Below, in pieces: positions 9,325-18,552 of a DNA stretch of 64,000 nt. The notes beneath the pieces are model-generated. The model saw only the letters and a program-made list of their open reading frames with translations, searched no databases and had not been told where the DNA came from. Each line of letters begins with the position of its first letter. The stretch's first letter is position 1. The DNA is from Massilia putida. Lineage in GTDB: Bacteria > Pseudomonadota > Gammaproteobacteria > Burkholderiales > Burkholderiaceae_D. The position numbers and the translations under genes are program-made. Location of the stretch: assembly GCF_001941825.1 (NCBI RefSeq), contig NZ_CP019038.1, positions 3,658,001 through 3,722,000 of the forward strand, given 5' to 3'.

Positions 9325-9648
9325 TCAGCGCTGCCCGGTCAGCTGGCGCAGCCGCGCGATTTCGGCCGTGCGCCCGAGCTTGTCGAGCGCCTGCTCGAGC
9401 AGGGTACGGTCGCCGTCGCGCAGCATGGTCCATTGCGTGAAATATTCGTGCACGGTACGCCAGGGCGGAAACTCGGGCGGCATGCTGCGCCAGGCGCTGC
9501 CGGTGTGGAGGAAGTACAGGACGGCACAGAAGACATCGTACAGATCGTGCTTGCGAGGCCGGGTCTTGCGCCGCGCCGCTTCCAGCATTTCACGTACGGT
9601 CTCGAACTGTTCACGCGGTACATCGCTTGGAAAGGTTTGCCTGGCCAT
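9325..9648 (-). pseudogene. IS5-family transposase remnant (N-terminal DUF4096-type domain)
   Basis: 107 residues from the ATG at 9646-9648. The sequence matches the N-terminal helix-turn-helix region of IS5/IS1182-like transposases (the segment DVFCAVLYFLHTGSAWRSMPPEFPPWRTVHEYF is typical, shown here only in part: YDVFCAVLYF, GSAWRSMP, FPPWRTVHEYF). The DDE catalytic domain that should follow is absent; the frame stops at 9325 and no continuation is visible in the neighbouring frames. No terminal inverted repeats were found. It could be a dead remnant or a domesticated small DNA-binding protein. Confidence 0.65.
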
Positions 9649-9858
9649 GTCGATCGCCTCAAATAGCACTTGGAGACATATGATCCGGAACAGGTTCCCG
9701 ATCATCGACGGGCGCAAGGCATGTCGCACCGGGATCGAACATGAGCGCCCCGTAAATACGAGTCTAGCAGCGTGTTCGGAATCTTGGCGACTTTATTTGT
9801 ATCGGCGGCGGTCCGGAAGGGAAGCCGGGGCGGCGGGCCGCGCCCCGGGACTCAGCGG

Positions 9859-10425
9859 TCAGTCGCGGGCCAGCGACAGGAACTCGGTGCGCAGCGCCAG
9901 GTTCGGCTGCAGTTCGCCGAGCAGGGTCGACGTGATGGTTTCCTCGCCCGGCGTGCGGATGCCGCGGCTTTCCATGCACATGTGGCGGCACTTGATGACC
10001 ACGCCCACGGCTTTCGGTTCCAGCACTTGCATCAGCGTATTGGCGATCTGGACCGTCAGGCGTTCCTGCACCTGCAGGCGCTTGGAGAACACGTCGACGA
10101 GACGGGTCAGCTTCGACAGCCCGACGATCTTCCCGTTCGGCAGATAGCCGACGGTCGCCTTGCCGAAGAACGGCGCCAGGTGGTGTTCGCAATGGCTGTA
10201 GACCGGGATGCCGCGCACCACGATCAATTCATTGTATTCCTCGGCGCCGTCCTCGAAGGCCTTGAGGATCTCGACGGGATCCTGGTCGTAGCCGGAAGTC
10301 CAGTGTTTCCAGGCCTTGGCGACGCGTGCGGGCGTCTCGTGCAGGCCGGAGCGGTCGGGATCTTCGCCAAGGCTGGACAGCAGGCGACGCCAGTCGTGCT
10401 CGGTGAAGACTTCTTTGTCAGACAT
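9859..10425 (-). CDS. folE: GTP cyclohydrolase I
   Basis: 188 residues from the ATG at 10423-10425. It converts GTP to 7,8-dihydroneopterin triphosphate, the first step of tetrahydrofolate and pterin synthesis, in the cytoplasm. The zinc ligands are visible: Cys79 and His82 in SHCEHHLAPF, and Cys150 in CRHMCMESRG. The sequence KTPARVAKAW-like HETPARVAKAWKH near residue 30 and QVQERLTVQIA near 118 are standard. The preferred start removes a 35-residue upstream extension that has no family counterpart. Confidence 0.95.
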   Translation of the reverse strand: MSDKEVFTEHDWRRLLSSLGEDPDRSGLHETPARVAKAWKHWTSGYDQDPVEILKAFEDGAEEYNELIVVRGIPVYSHCEHHLAPFFGKATVGYLPNGKIVGLSKLTRLVDVFSKRLQVQERLTVQIANTLMQVLEPKAVGVVIKCRHMCMESRGIRTPGEETITSTLLGELQPNLALRTEFLSLARD

Positions 10426-10575
10426 GGTGCATCCTAAAATTTTCGATTGCCGAGAGTATATAGAAAATGGGGCAGATCCACAGATGGCGACAGTTTCCTT
10501 GCGCAAAATGAAGGCCGGCGCGTGGCGCATGCGCTAGCGTAGTCGAGGTCCTTGTCACTGCGCGGGAGAACAGCC

Positions 10576-11454
10576 ATGCTCGGAAGCACCGTCCTGGAAG
10601 TTGCGATCGGCCTGACATTTTGTTATGGCACGGTCGCGCTGATCGTCAGCACCTTGCAGGAAGCGCTGGCCGCGGCGTTCCGCCTGCGTGCCAATACGCT
10701 GCTGGCGGGCATCAAGAGCATGCTCAACGACCCGCGCTTCGACGGCTTAGCGCGTGCCGTCTACCTGCATCCGCTGGTCAACCCGCACTCGGACGGCGTC
10801 ACGCCGCACGAGCGGGACATGCGCTCCCGGCCATCGTACATCGAACCGGCGCATTTTGCGATTGCCCTGGTGGACAGCCTGTGGAAAGTGCCGGGCGACT
10901 TCGCCCAGCTCGCGAACGCCATCGAGACGATCCCCGATCCGCAGGTCAGGCAAGTGATGCGGGGGCTGTACGGCCGCGCGCGCGACCTGCAGCAATTCCA
11001 GGACATGCTGGCCGGCTGGTTCGACAGTGCGATGGCGCGCATGTCCGGCACCTATAAACGGCGGCAGCTGCTGATCTCGCTGCTGCTGGCGCTGCTGCTG
11101 GCGATCCTGTTCAACATCGACAGCATCCACCTGTTCCGCACGCTGTGGCAGCAACCTTCCCTGACGGCGCACCTGCATGACGCGCCCGGCGCGCTCGACC
11201 CGGCCGTGTTCGACGCCATGATGGCGCTGCCGATCGGCTGGACCCATTTCCCGCCCGCGGCCGGCGCCGATTTCGCGCTGCAGTTCGCCGGCTGGCTCGT
11301 CACGGCGTCGACGGCGCTGTTCGGCGCCCCGTTCTGGTTCGACCTGATGCAGCGCGTCGTGCGCATGCGCAGCACGGGCAGCCGGCCGGAAGAACTGCCG
11401 CTGTCGCTGCGCGTGGAAGGCAAGATCGCGGCCGCGGCGACGCCGCTGCCCTGA
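10576..11454 (+). CDS. Membrane protein of unknown function
   Basis: 292 residues from the ATG at 10576, which follows GGGAGAA by six bases; a TTG eight codons earlier is less likely. Hydrophobic segments are visible at about 4-26 (with a predicted membrane helix), 165-185 and 230-260. The soluble part between about 40 and 160 contains short helices (VDSLWKVPGDFAQLANAIETI). I do not recognise the family with certainty; related hypothetical proteins occur as stand-alone membrane proteins in proteobacteria. It converges with nudC, 11 bases apart. Confidence 0.7.
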   Translation: MLGSTVLEVAIGLTFCYGTVALIVSTLQEALAAAFRLRANTLLAGIKSMLNDPRFDGLARAVYLHPLVNPHSDGVTPHERDMRSRPSYIEPAHFAIALVDSLWKVPGDFAQLANAIETIPDPQVRQVMRGLYGRARDLQQFQDMLAGWFDSAMARMSGTYKRRQLLISLLLALLLAILFNIDSIHLFRTLWQQPSLTAHLHDAPGALDPAVFDAMMALPIGWTHFPPAAGADFALQFAGWLVTASTALFGAPFWFDLMQRVVRMRSTGSRPEELPLSLRVEGKIAAAATPLP

Positions 11455-11465
11455 TTGCCGCCGCC

Positions 11466-12302
11466 TCAGCGTCCGGCCGGACGGTGGCTGTCGACGAGCA
11501 TGCTCGAAATCGACACGTGCGGCACGCGCTCCGGCCACGCGTCATCCGGACCGAACCAGCGTGCCTCGCTGATCTCGTTCGGGTCGATACGGATGTCGCC
11601 GTCCAGGTAATCGGCCGTGAACGCGATCATCAGCGAGTGCGGGAAAGGCCACGACTGGCTGCCGAAATAGCGCAGGTTGTGCACGCGCAGGCCGACCTCT
11701 TCGAACACTTCGCGGTGCACGGCTTCCTCGATCGTTTCGCCGGCTTCCAGAAAGCCGGCCAGCGGCACGAAGCGCTTGGTCGGCGACTGCGCGTGCAGCG
11801 CCAGCAAGACCTTGTCTCCATTGCGGATCAGGACCATCATCGCCGGTGAGATGCGTGGATACGCCATGTGGCCGCAATTCACGCATTTGAAGCAGCGTTC
11901 TCCCGCCGCCAGCACGGTGCCGCTGCCGCAGGCGCCGCAGAAACGGTGCGTGCGCGCCCATTCCGCGATCTGGGCCGCGCGCACGGCCACGCCAAGGTGC
12001 GCTTCGTCAAACTCGCCGAACAGCGAACGCAGCCCGCGCCAGGCGTACCCCGCCGGCGCCAGCGCCTCGTCGTCCACCCAGGCCGTCTGGCAATAACGCT
12101 CCCCCAACAGACCGACCGGCTGCAGGCGCGGCGGATCGAGCGCGAGGCTGCGCACGGCGGTCTCGTCGGGCAGGCCGAGGTCGGCCTCGCGCACGAGCAG
12201 CCGCCCGCCGTGGAAGACGAAGGACAGCGGTGCGGCATCCTGCCGTGGAGCCATCAGGGGTGTGAACGAGGCGGGCGTCTGGAGCATGGGGTATCCGGTC
12301 AT
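11466..12302 (-). CDS. nudC: NAD(+) diphosphatase / decapping Nudix hydrolase
   Basis: 278 residues from the ATG at 12300-12302. It hydrolyses NADH/NAD+ to NMN and AMP and in E. coli also removes NAD caps from RNA. The four-cysteine zinc site is Cys122, Cys125, Cys140 and Cys143. The Nudix box GX5EX7REUXEEXGU runs from Gly183 to Leu205, and the NADH-specific motif SQPWPFPxS appears as SQSWPFPHS at 215-223, with Ser in place of the first Pro. Its 5' end faces the carbamoyltransferase gene, so the two are divergently transcribed. Confidence 0.93.
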   Translation of the reverse strand: MTGYPMLQTPASFTPLMAPRQDAAPLSFVFHGGRLLVREADLGLPDETAVRSLALDPPRLQPVGLLGERYCQTAWVDDEALAPAGYAWRGLRSLFGEFDEAHLGVAVRAAQIAEWARTHRFCGACGSGTVLAAGERCFKCVNCGHMAYPRISPAMMVLIRNGDKVLLALHAQSPTKRFVPLAGFLEAGETIEEAVHREVFEEVGLRVHNLRYFGSQSWPFPHSLMIAFTADYLDGDIRIDPNEISEARWFGPDDAWPERVPHVSISSMLVDSHRPAGR

Positions 12303-12442
12303 CGATGGGACTGGCGACGATGATACCGCCTTTCGCCACACCGTTCAGGACGCCGCCCAACGCGAATGGATGAACTAATCCAGGTCATCGTGCTCCAAGA
12401 CTTAGCTGGACCGTTGCATCGCAATCCAACGAGGAGGAAACG

Positions 12443-14122
12443 ATGACCGATGTTCCCGTCGTGCTCGGCATTAACCGGACCCAGGACGCCAGTGCCTGCC
12501 TGATGCAGGGTTCGCGCCTGCTGTGGGCAATCCAGAAAGAACGGCTGACGCGCCACAAGCACCACTGGGGCAGACCGGGCGACGTCCGCGACCATTACGG
12601 GCCGCGCCTGCCGTGGCCGGAGCGCCCGCTCGACGTCGTGGTCGAATGCTTCTCGTCCGACGACGAAGGGCGCAACCCGGCACGGTACGACGAGGAACTC
12701 GAGGCCACCCTGCGCCTGGCCCCGGGCTGCCGGCGCGCGCGCATCTCGCACCACCTGGCCCACCTGTACAGCGTCTTCCACCCCTCGCCTTTCCGCAACG
12801 CCGCCGTCATGGTCATCGACGGCCAGGGCAGCCCGGTCGCGGAACTGACCGACCACTGGAGCGGCGCCGCCTACGTGCCGGGCGACTGGCGCGAAGTGGC
12901 CTCGTTCTACCGTGCCGACCGTGAACGCGTGCACTGCATCGGCAAGCAGCTGTGGAACCGGGACGACATGCGCCTCGTCGGCCTCGGCATGTTCTATTTT
13001 CTGCTCACGCAGGCCATCTTTCCCGGCGAAGGCAACGAAGGCAAGGTGATGGGACTCGCCCCGCACGGCCTCGCGCATGCGCTGGGCCTGCCGCCGCTGG
13101 ACGTCGAAGGGGGCCAGGTGACATTGCCGGCGGCCTGGCGCGACATCCTGCGCGACCATGAACGGTTCCGCTACGGCCAGCCGGGCGTCGCGTTTGCCGA
13201 CTGCGCGAACCTGGCGGCGGCCGGCCAGCGCGCCTTCGAGGACGCCATCCTCGCCGTGGCCCGCTGGCTGCATGCGGAAACGGGGCTGGACAATCTGTGC
13301 TTCGCCGGCGGCACGGCACTGAACTGTTCGGCCAACGAACGCCTGCTGCGGGAAACGCCGTTCAAGCAAGTCTTCATTCCTCCGGCGCCGGGCGATGCCG
13401 GCACCGCGCTGGGCTGCGCGCTGTACGGCCTGACCGAGCTGGCCGGCGCCAGCTGCGCCTACCGCTGGACCCACGACTACCTGGGCCCGGCCCCGCGGCG
13501 CGACGACATCGAAGCCGCATTGGCCGACCGCGACGACCTGCACATCACGCACCTGCCCGACCTCGAGGCCATGTGCGACCGCATGCTCGACCTGCTGTGC
13601 AAGCGGCGCGTCATCGCGCTGTACCAGGGCAGCAGCGAATTCGGGCCGCGCGCCCTGGGGCACCGCAGCATCCTCGCCGACCCGCGCCACGCCGAACTAC
13701 GCGACTGGATCAATGCGCGCGTCAAGCAGCGCGAGTGGTTTCGCCCGCTGGCGCCGGTCGTACTCGCCGAACGCGCGGCGGCGTATTTCGACTTGCCCGG
13801 CCCATCGCCGTTCATGCAGTTCGCAACGCCGGTCCGCCCGGACATGATGCCGCGCGTACCCGCCATCACGCACGTGGACGGCAGCGCGCGCCTGCAGACC
13901 GTCGGCCCCGACGACGACCCGCTGCTGCGGCATCTGCTGGAAGGTTTCGAGGCGCGCACCGACGTGCCGGTCCTGCTCAACACATCGTTCAACGGCAAGG
14001 ACGAACCGATCGTCGAAACGCCGGACGAAGCGCTCGCATCGTTCCGCCACATGCCCCTGCACGCCCTTGCGATACCGCCCTTCCTGGTGACGAAACGGGT
14101 CGAGCCGGAGCTGCCCACATGA
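12443..14122 (+). CDS. Carbamoyltransferase, NodU/CmcH family
   Basis: 559 residues. The N-terminal two thirds have the Kae1-like ATPase fold that makes carbamoyl-adenylate (LGINRTQDASACLM at the start, HHLAHLYSVF near 105, GGTALNCSAN near 290). The C-terminal domain carries SSEFGPRALGHRSILADPR near 395 and VLLNTSFN near 513, the hallmarks of O-carbamoyltransferases. These enzymes carbamoylate sugars, antibiotics or toxins. A good ribosome site GAGGAGGAAAC precedes the ATG. Its stop overlaps the start of the next gene (ATGA), so the product is probably made together with the dimethylformamidase-like protein. The acceptor is unknown; the following glycosyltransferases suggest a surface sugar or glycolipid. 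Confidence 0.88.
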   Translation: MTDVPVVLGINRTQDASACLMQGSRLLWAIQKERLTRHKHHWGRPGDVRDHYGPRLPWPERPLDVVVECFSSDDEGRNPARYDEELEATLRLAPGCRRARISHHLAHLYSVFHPSPFRNAAVMVIDGQGSPVAELTDHWSGAAYVPGDWREVASFYRADRERVHCIGKQLWNRDDMRLVGLGMFYFLLTQAIFPGEGNEGKVMGLAPHGLAHALGLPPLDVEGGQVTLPAAWRDILRDHERFRYGQPGVAFADCANLAAAGQRAFEDAILAVARWLHAETGLDNLCFAGGTALNCSANERLLRETPFKQVFIPPAPGDAGTALGCALYGLTELAGASCAYRWTHDYLGPAPRRDDIEAALADRDDLHITHLPDLEAMCDRMLDLLCKRRVIALYQGSSEFGPRALGHRSILADPRHAELRDWINARVKQREWFRPLAPVVLAERAAAYFDLPGPSPFMQFATPVRPDMMPRVPAITHVDGSARLQTVGPDDDPLLRHLLEGFEARTDVPVLLNTSFNGKDEPIVETPDEALASFRHMPLHALAIPPFLVTKRVEPELPT

Positions 14123-15492
14123 TCCGCGCGTATCCGGCACGGCCCAGCGTGCTGCCCGGCGCCACGCTGATCCTGCATGTCTCCACCGACAGCAGCCGTT
14201 TCCGCGTCATCTTCTACCGCTGGGGCGACGGACCGGTATGGGTCCTGCGCAGCGAGTGGCTGCCCGGTGCATGGGCGGCCGATGCCGCGCCGGACGTCGA
14301 CTGGAACTGGCCGGCCTATCGCTTTCCGATTCCACCGGACTGGCCCTCGGCCGTCTACATCGCCGACTTCGAAGAGGAAGGACGCAAGGCGCCGTTCGAT
14401 CTCGCCCGCGACCACGGGACCGCCCTGTTCGTCGTGCGCGCGCGGGCGGGCGGGCGCGGCCTGCTCTATAAACTGCCGGTCGCCACGTACCACGCGTATA
14501 ACGTCAGCGGCGGCGGCTGCTTTTATGCCCACCCGCCGCGCTCGAACGATCCGCCGGGCGCGCGCGTGTCGCTGCGCCGTCCCGGCGGCGGCATCGGCGG
14601 CCCCGTGTGGTGCGCCGCCGATCATTACGATGCGGCGTCGCCGCGCCAGACCTTCGCCCACTGGGACGCGCGCTTCATCCGCTGGATGGACCGCAACGGC
14701 TACCGCGCCGACTTCTGCACCGATCTCGACATCCATGCCGACCCGGCACTGCTCGCGGGCTACCGCCTGCTCGTATCCGCCGGTCACGACGAATACTGGA
14801 GCACCGCGACCCGTGATGCCGTCGAGGACTTCGTCTCCGGCGGCGGCAATGTTGCGTTCTTCAGCGCCAACGTGTGCTGGTGGCGCATCCACCTCGTCGA
14901 CGACGGGACGGCCATCGTCTGCCACCAGGGCGGACCGCACGGGGCCCTGGACCACTGGTGGCCCCCGCACGGCGCGGCGCGTCCCGAAGACAGCCTGAGC
15001 GGCGCGAGTTACCGGCATGGCGGCGGCTGGTGGGACGGACCCCGCGCCACCGACGGTTACCGCGTCCAGCAGCCGGACCACTGGGTCTTCGCGGGCACCG
15101 GCCTGGCACGCGGCGACACGTTGTGTGCGCACAGCTGGCCGCCGCTCGCCGGCTATGAATGCGACGGCGTCCCGCTCGACGTGTTCGACACCGGCCACGG
15201 CGCCACGCTGTCGGCCTGGGCGAACGAGGATGGCACGCCGGCCGGCTACACGTTACTGGCGGCCGCGCGACTGGGCCCCGGCTGGCAGGAACTGCCGGCA
15301 CGCGCACGCCACGCCGCCGGCGAAGGCATCCACGCGGCCGCCATGGGCCTGTTCAGCCGCAATGGCAGCGTGTTCTCGACGGGGACCACCGACTGGGCGC
15401 AAGTCCTTGACGCCGGTCGCGATCGCCGGCTGGAGCGCATCACGCGCAATGTCCTCGACGGGCTGTTGCGCGCAGCGCACCAGAGCGCCTAA
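14119..15492 (+). CDS. N,N-dimethylformamidase large-subunit-like protein
   Basis: 457 residues from the ATG at 14119. An N-terminal beta-sandwich (SVLPGATLILHVSTDSS) precedes a glutamine-amidotransferase-like domain resembling the C-terminal domain of dimethylformamidase beta subunits: signatures YHAYNVSGGG near 121, DLDIHADPALL near 204 and VSAGHDEYWS near 219, followed by NVAFFSANVCWWRI near 246. The catalytic small subunit of true dimethylformamidase is absent here. The gene is translationally coupled to the carbamoyltransferase, so a role in modifying the same compound, for example amide or carbamate chemistry, is an inference. Part of its stop lies in the left arm of the inverted repeat at 15489. 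Confidence 0.75.
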   Translation: MIRAYPARPSVLPGATLILHVSTDSSRFRVIFYRWGDGPVWVLRSEWLPGAWAADAAPDVDWNWPAYRFPIPPDWPSAVYIADFEEEGRKAPFDLARDHGTALFVVRARAGGRGLLYKLPVATYHAYNVSGGGCFYAHPPRSNDPPGARVSLRRPGGGIGGPVWCAADHYDAASPRQTFAHWDARFIRWMDRNGYRADFCTDLDIHADPALLAGYRLLVSAGHDEYWSTATRDAVEDFVSGGGNVAFFSANVCWWRIHLVDDGTAIVCHQGGPHGALDHWWPPHGAARPEDSLSGASYRHGGGWWDGPRATDGYRVQQPDHWVFAGTGLARGDTLCAHSWPPLAGYECDGVPLDVFDTGHGATLSAWANEDGTPAGYTLLAAARLGPGWQELPARARHAAGEGIHAAAMGLFSRNGSVFSTGTTDWAQVLDAGRDRRLERITRNVLDGLLRAAHQSA

Positions 15493-15578
15493 CAAAACCT
15501 TCAGGGTCAGACGCATCGTCGAAGACAGTACGCGTTGTACGGCGGGACGATGCAACGTCGCCATGGAGGTTTTGTTAG
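15489..15578. repeat. Nested inverted repeats between the dimethylformamidase-like gene and a glycosyltransferase
   Basis: A 12-base arm CTAACAAAACCT at 15489-15500 pairs exactly with AGGTTTTGTTAG at 15567-15578. Inside it GCATCGTC (15513-15520) pairs exactly with GACGATGC (15546-15553), and inside that GTAC (15528-15531) pairs with GTAC (15537-15540). All three are nested on one axis, so a single transcript could fold into a long interrupted stem. It starts in the stop codon of the upstream gene and ends 25 bases before the GTG of the next gene, so it may be a structured leader, an attenuator, or a small transposable repeat. Confidence 0.6.
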
Positions 15579-15603
15579 CCGCTCAGCCGAAAAGGAGGAA
15601 AAA

Positions 15604-16656
15604 GTGTACCGTCGACCACTGCTGCAGCGTCTCGATCCGTCTTCGGTCGTCGTATTCCGCGCGCTCCACCTCGGCGACATGCTATGCGCGGTGCCTGCCC
15701 TGCGCGCGTTGCGCGCCGCCCTGCCCCGCGCCCACATCGCACTGGTGGGTTTGCCGTGGGCGCAGCAATTTGCGGACCGGTTCGACACCTATGTCGATGA
15801 GTTCATCGCCTTTCCCGGCCATCCTTTATTGCCCGAGCAACCGGTCCGGCAGGAAGCGCTCGCGCATTTTTATACGCACCTCTGCACCCGCCAGTTCGCG
15901 CTGGCGCTCCAGTTGCACGGAAGCGGTGACGTGAGCAATGACATCGTCAGCGGCTTCGGCGCGCAAACGATGGCGGGGTTCTGCCGTGGCGACGCCGTCG
16001 TCCGCGACCGGACCGTCCTGTTCCCCTATCCGGAGATCGGCGCGGAGCCGGAGCGTCTCCTGTCCCTGATGGAACAGATGGGCGCACCATCGACGGGCGT
16101 GGACCTGGAATTTCCGTTGTCGCGGCAAGACGAGGATGAGTGGCGCGCCAGCGGCCTCGGCAAAACGCTCGTTCCCGGCGAATACATGTGCATCCATCCC
16201 GGCGCGCGCAAGCGGGACAAATGCTGGCCGGCGCACCTGTTTGCCGACGTCGGCGATCGCCTGGCGGCCGAGTTCGGCCTCAAGGTGGTGTTGACCGGAT
16301 CGGCCGAAGAAGCGGACTTGACGGCCGAAGTCGCGGACCGCATGCACCACAAGCCGCTCGACGCCGCCGCACCGATCTCCATCGGCGCGATGGCCGTCCT
16401 GATGCGCGATGCCAGGCTATTGCTCTGCAACGACACCGGCGTGTCCCACATCGCGGCCGGCCTCAAACTGAAAAGTGTCGTCGTGTTCAGCAAAGCCGAC
16501 ATCGCCCGCTGGGCGCCACTCGACCGCCATATGCACCGCTGCATCTGGGATCCCGGTGCCGAACGCGCCCACGTGGTGCTGCAACACGCGCGTGCCTTAC
16601 TGTCCGGTACGGCGCCGAGCCGGCAGCGCAGTGTCGGCCTGTGGCCCTACTGGTAG
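15604..16656 (+). CDS. Glycosyltransferase family 9 (heptosyltransferase-like)
   Basis: 350 residues from a GTG at 15604, chosen because AAAGGAGGAA lies immediately before it; an ATG at 15535 falls within the inverted-repeat structure and lacks such a site. The fold is GT-B: N-terminal FRALHLGDMLCAVPALRALR, typical of ADP-heptose:LPS heptosyltransferases, and C-terminal CNDTGVSHIAAGLKLKSVVVF with the nucleotide-sugar loop. A cytoplasmic membrane-associated role in adding a heptose or similar sugar to lipopolysaccharide core or another glycan is likely. It ends 10 bases inside the next, convergent glycosyltransferase gene. Confidence 0.85.
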   Translation: MYRRPLLQRLDPSSVVVFRALHLGDMLCAVPALRALRAALPRAHIALVGLPWAQQFADRFDTYVDEFIAFPGHPLLPEQPVRQEALAHFYTHLCTRQFALALQLHGSGDVSNDIVSGFGAQTMAGFCRGDAVVRDRTVLFPYPEIGAEPERLLSLMEQMGAPSTGVDLEFPLSRQDEDEWRASGLGKTLVPGEYMCIHPGARKRDKCWPAHLFADVGDRLAAEFGLKVVLTGSAEEADLTAEVADRMHHKPLDAAAPISIGAMAVLMRDARLLLCNDTGVSHIAAGLKLKSVVVFSKADIARWAPLDRHMHRCIWDPGAERAHVVLQHARALLSGTAPSRQRSVGLWPYW

Positions 16657-17708
16657 CGATCGATGGCCACCCGCGCCAATGCATCCACCTCATCGACACT
16701 CACGTCGGCCACGAAGCTCACATCATGCGGACAGCGCGTGTGGAGATTGTCTTTATCGCAGACGGGACATCGTGTCCGCACCGCCAGGGCGGCATGCAGC
16801 GCTGACGGCCGCAACGGCATCCCTTCGATCAGATTCGTCAGCCAGAAAATGCCGACACTCGGCACGCCCAGGGCCAACCCGAGATGCAGCGGTCCGGTGT
16901 CGTTCGATACCAGCAGGGCCGTGCGCTCGAGCAGGCCGCACAGCCCGCCCAGGCTCAGCCGGCCCGCGAGGTCGATCGCCGGTGCGCGCATGCGGGTCGC
17001 AACGTCGTGCACCAGCGCGGCTTCGTCCGCCGAACCGTTGATCGCCACGCACACGCCGTCTCGCGCAAGCCGGTCGCCCAACGCCGCGAAAGCGCGCGCG
17101 GGCCAGCGGCGGCGCGGATCGGTCGCTCCCGGCTGCAGCAGGACGAGACGTTCACCCGGCCTGACGGGGACGATTGCCGCCGCCTCGTCCCGATCGGCTG
17201 CCGTCAACGCGATTTCCGCTTGCGCGGCCGGCGGCAACCGGACATCGGCACCGGCAAGGCCCGCGATCTCGAGCAAGGCAAGCCTGCGCTGGCCGGGTTC
17301 GCGATAGGCGATCCAGCGGTCGAGCAAGGGAACGCCCAGCGCGCACGCGCCGACCGTCAAGCGCGCCCCGAAACGCAACAGGAAGGGATTCGAATACCGT
17401 CCGCCGCCATGCATCTGCAGCGCGAGATCGAACCGTTCCGCGCGCATCGCGTCGACGAAGCGCCCGATTGCGTCTGTGTCCGGTGCCGTATCGGGCGGCG
17501 CGGCCACGCCGGGGACGGGAGGGACTTCGACGACGCGGTCCACCGGGCCAGGCCGCCCTTGCAGGAACGTCCGATGCCAGGCTTTACCGGCCAGGACCAG
17601 CTCGGCCTCGGGATAGGTCTGCTTGAGCGCATGCAAGGCCGGCAGTGCGAACACGAAATCGCCCACCGCGCCCGGCCGCAGGACGACGATCTTGCGCACG
17701 TCGTCCAT
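16647..17708 (-). CDS. Glycosyltransferase family 9 (heptosyltransferase-like)
   Basis: 353 residues. N-terminal VVLRPGAVGDFVFALPALHALKQ and C-terminal VSNDTGPLHLGLALGVPSVGIF are the two halves of the GT-B heptosyltransferase fold; LLQPGATDPRRRWPARAFAALGDRL in the middle contains the KxWP-type donor motif in the form RRWP. A Cys cluster near the C terminus (RTRCPVCDKDNLHTRCPHD) could bind zinc, an unusual addition. It is the last gene of a minus-strand run DUF4254, GT2, GT9, each start touching the stop before it. Confidence 0.85.
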   Translation of the reverse strand: MDDVRKIVVLRPGAVGDFVFALPALHALKQTYPEAELVLAGKAWHRTFLQGRPGPVDRVVEVPPVPGVAAPPDTAPDTDAIGRFVDAMRAERFDLALQMHGGGRYSNPFLLRFGARLTVGACALGVPLLDRWIAYREPGQRRLALLEIAGLAGADVRLPPAAQAEIALTAADRDEAAAIVPVRPGERLVLLQPGATDPRRRWPARAFAALGDRLARDGVCVAINGSADEAALVHDVATRMRAPAIDLAGRLSLGGLCGLLERTALLVSNDTGPLHLGLALGVPSVGIFWLTNLIEGMPLRPSALHAALAVRTRCPVCDKDNLHTRCPHDVSFVADVSVDEVDALARVAIDRYQ

Positions 17709-17709
17709 G

Positions 17710-18552
17710 TCACCGGATGTCCATCACGCTGTCTGCCGGCGGATCGGCCAACGGCAGCACATAAGGCGCATCGATGGCCCGTGCCGTGATCGTCGTCGGC
17801 AGTTCCATGTGATACGCGCCGGACGGCAGGATGGCGCAGCCGCCGTAGCGTGCCATGACGCGCTGCTGAGCCAGCACGTCTTCGCCGCAATGCTGCGCCG
17901 GCAGTTCGGGCCAGAAGTCGAAGCCGCCCGCGGCCCGCAGCTTGGCCGTGTCGAACATCACGCATCCGCCCACCCAGGCAATCTTGTAGCGCCGGGTCGG
18001 CGCGCCCTCCTGCTTCAGGCGCGACTGCACGTGGAACAGATTCGCCGCGCTGTGCAAATGGTGGCGTGCCCATGCCGGGCTGCCGGGCCGTATGGTTTCC
18101 GGCATCACGGGACCGTCCCAGAATTCGATTGTCTCCTGCATCGGCCGCAGCTGCCCGAGGAAGCTCAATCCGTGCAGCGCGCTGCCGACGAGGCCGCATC
18201 GTTCGGCGCGGATGACGGCGTGCAAGCGGGCGACGAGGTCGGGCTCAAGGATCACGTCGTCGTCGACGAACAGACAGAACGGAGACCGCACCTGGGCCAG
18301 CAGGAAGGCGCGCTGTTCGGCCATGCCGCGGCGGCGCTCACGTTTGAAGGTGTCCACGCTGCGTCCGCACGCGCGCAGGTAGCGCAATACGGCCTGCACT
18401 TCGCCATGCGCGCATGCGCCGTCCCCATCCGACTGGTCGGCAAGCACGATGCGCAAGGCCGGCCAGGTCTGGGCGCCCAGCGCCGTCAGCGTGACCGCGA
18501 GCGCCCCGGGCCGGTTGCGGGTCGGGATCAGGACGTCGATCGTCTCGCTCAC
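17710..18552 (-). CDS. Glycosyltransferase family 2
   Basis: 280 residues from a GTG at 18550-18552 that overlaps the TGA of the DUF4254 gene (GTGA). The GT-A start DVLIPTRNRPGALAVTLTAL and the metal-binding acidic motif FVDDDVILEPDLV near residue 83 are clear; GGCVMFDTAKLRAAGGFD and EDVLAQQRVM carry the acceptor-side acidic residues. No membrane helices are visible, so it is a soluble nucleotide-sugar transferase acting at the cytoplasmic face. Tight coupling with DUF4254 and GT9 indicates one pathway for a surface glycan. Confidence 0.87.
   Translation of the reverse strand: MSETIDVLIPTRNRPGALAVTLTALGAQTWPALRIVLADQSDGDGACAHGEVQAVLRYLRACGRSVDTFKRERRRGMAEQRAFLLAQVRSPFCLFVDDDVILEPDLVARLHAVIRAERCGLVGSALHGLSFLGQLRPMQETIEFWDGPVMPETIRPGSPAWARHHLHSAANLFHVQSRLKQEGAPTRRYKIAWVGGCVMFDTAKLRAAGGFDFWPELPAQHCGEDVLAQQRVMARYGGCAILPSGAYHMELPTTITARAIDAPYVLPLADPPADSVMDIR

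Noticed and set aside
9325..9648. Functional IS5 transposase
   Set aside because: Only the N-terminal domain is present and no DDE domain or terminal repeats were found.
13297..14118. In-frame extension upstream of the dimethylformamidase-like start
   Set aside because: It overlaps the carbamoyltransferase on the same strand in another frame and gives an Arg-rich sequence with no family match; the ATG at 14119 is translationally coupled.
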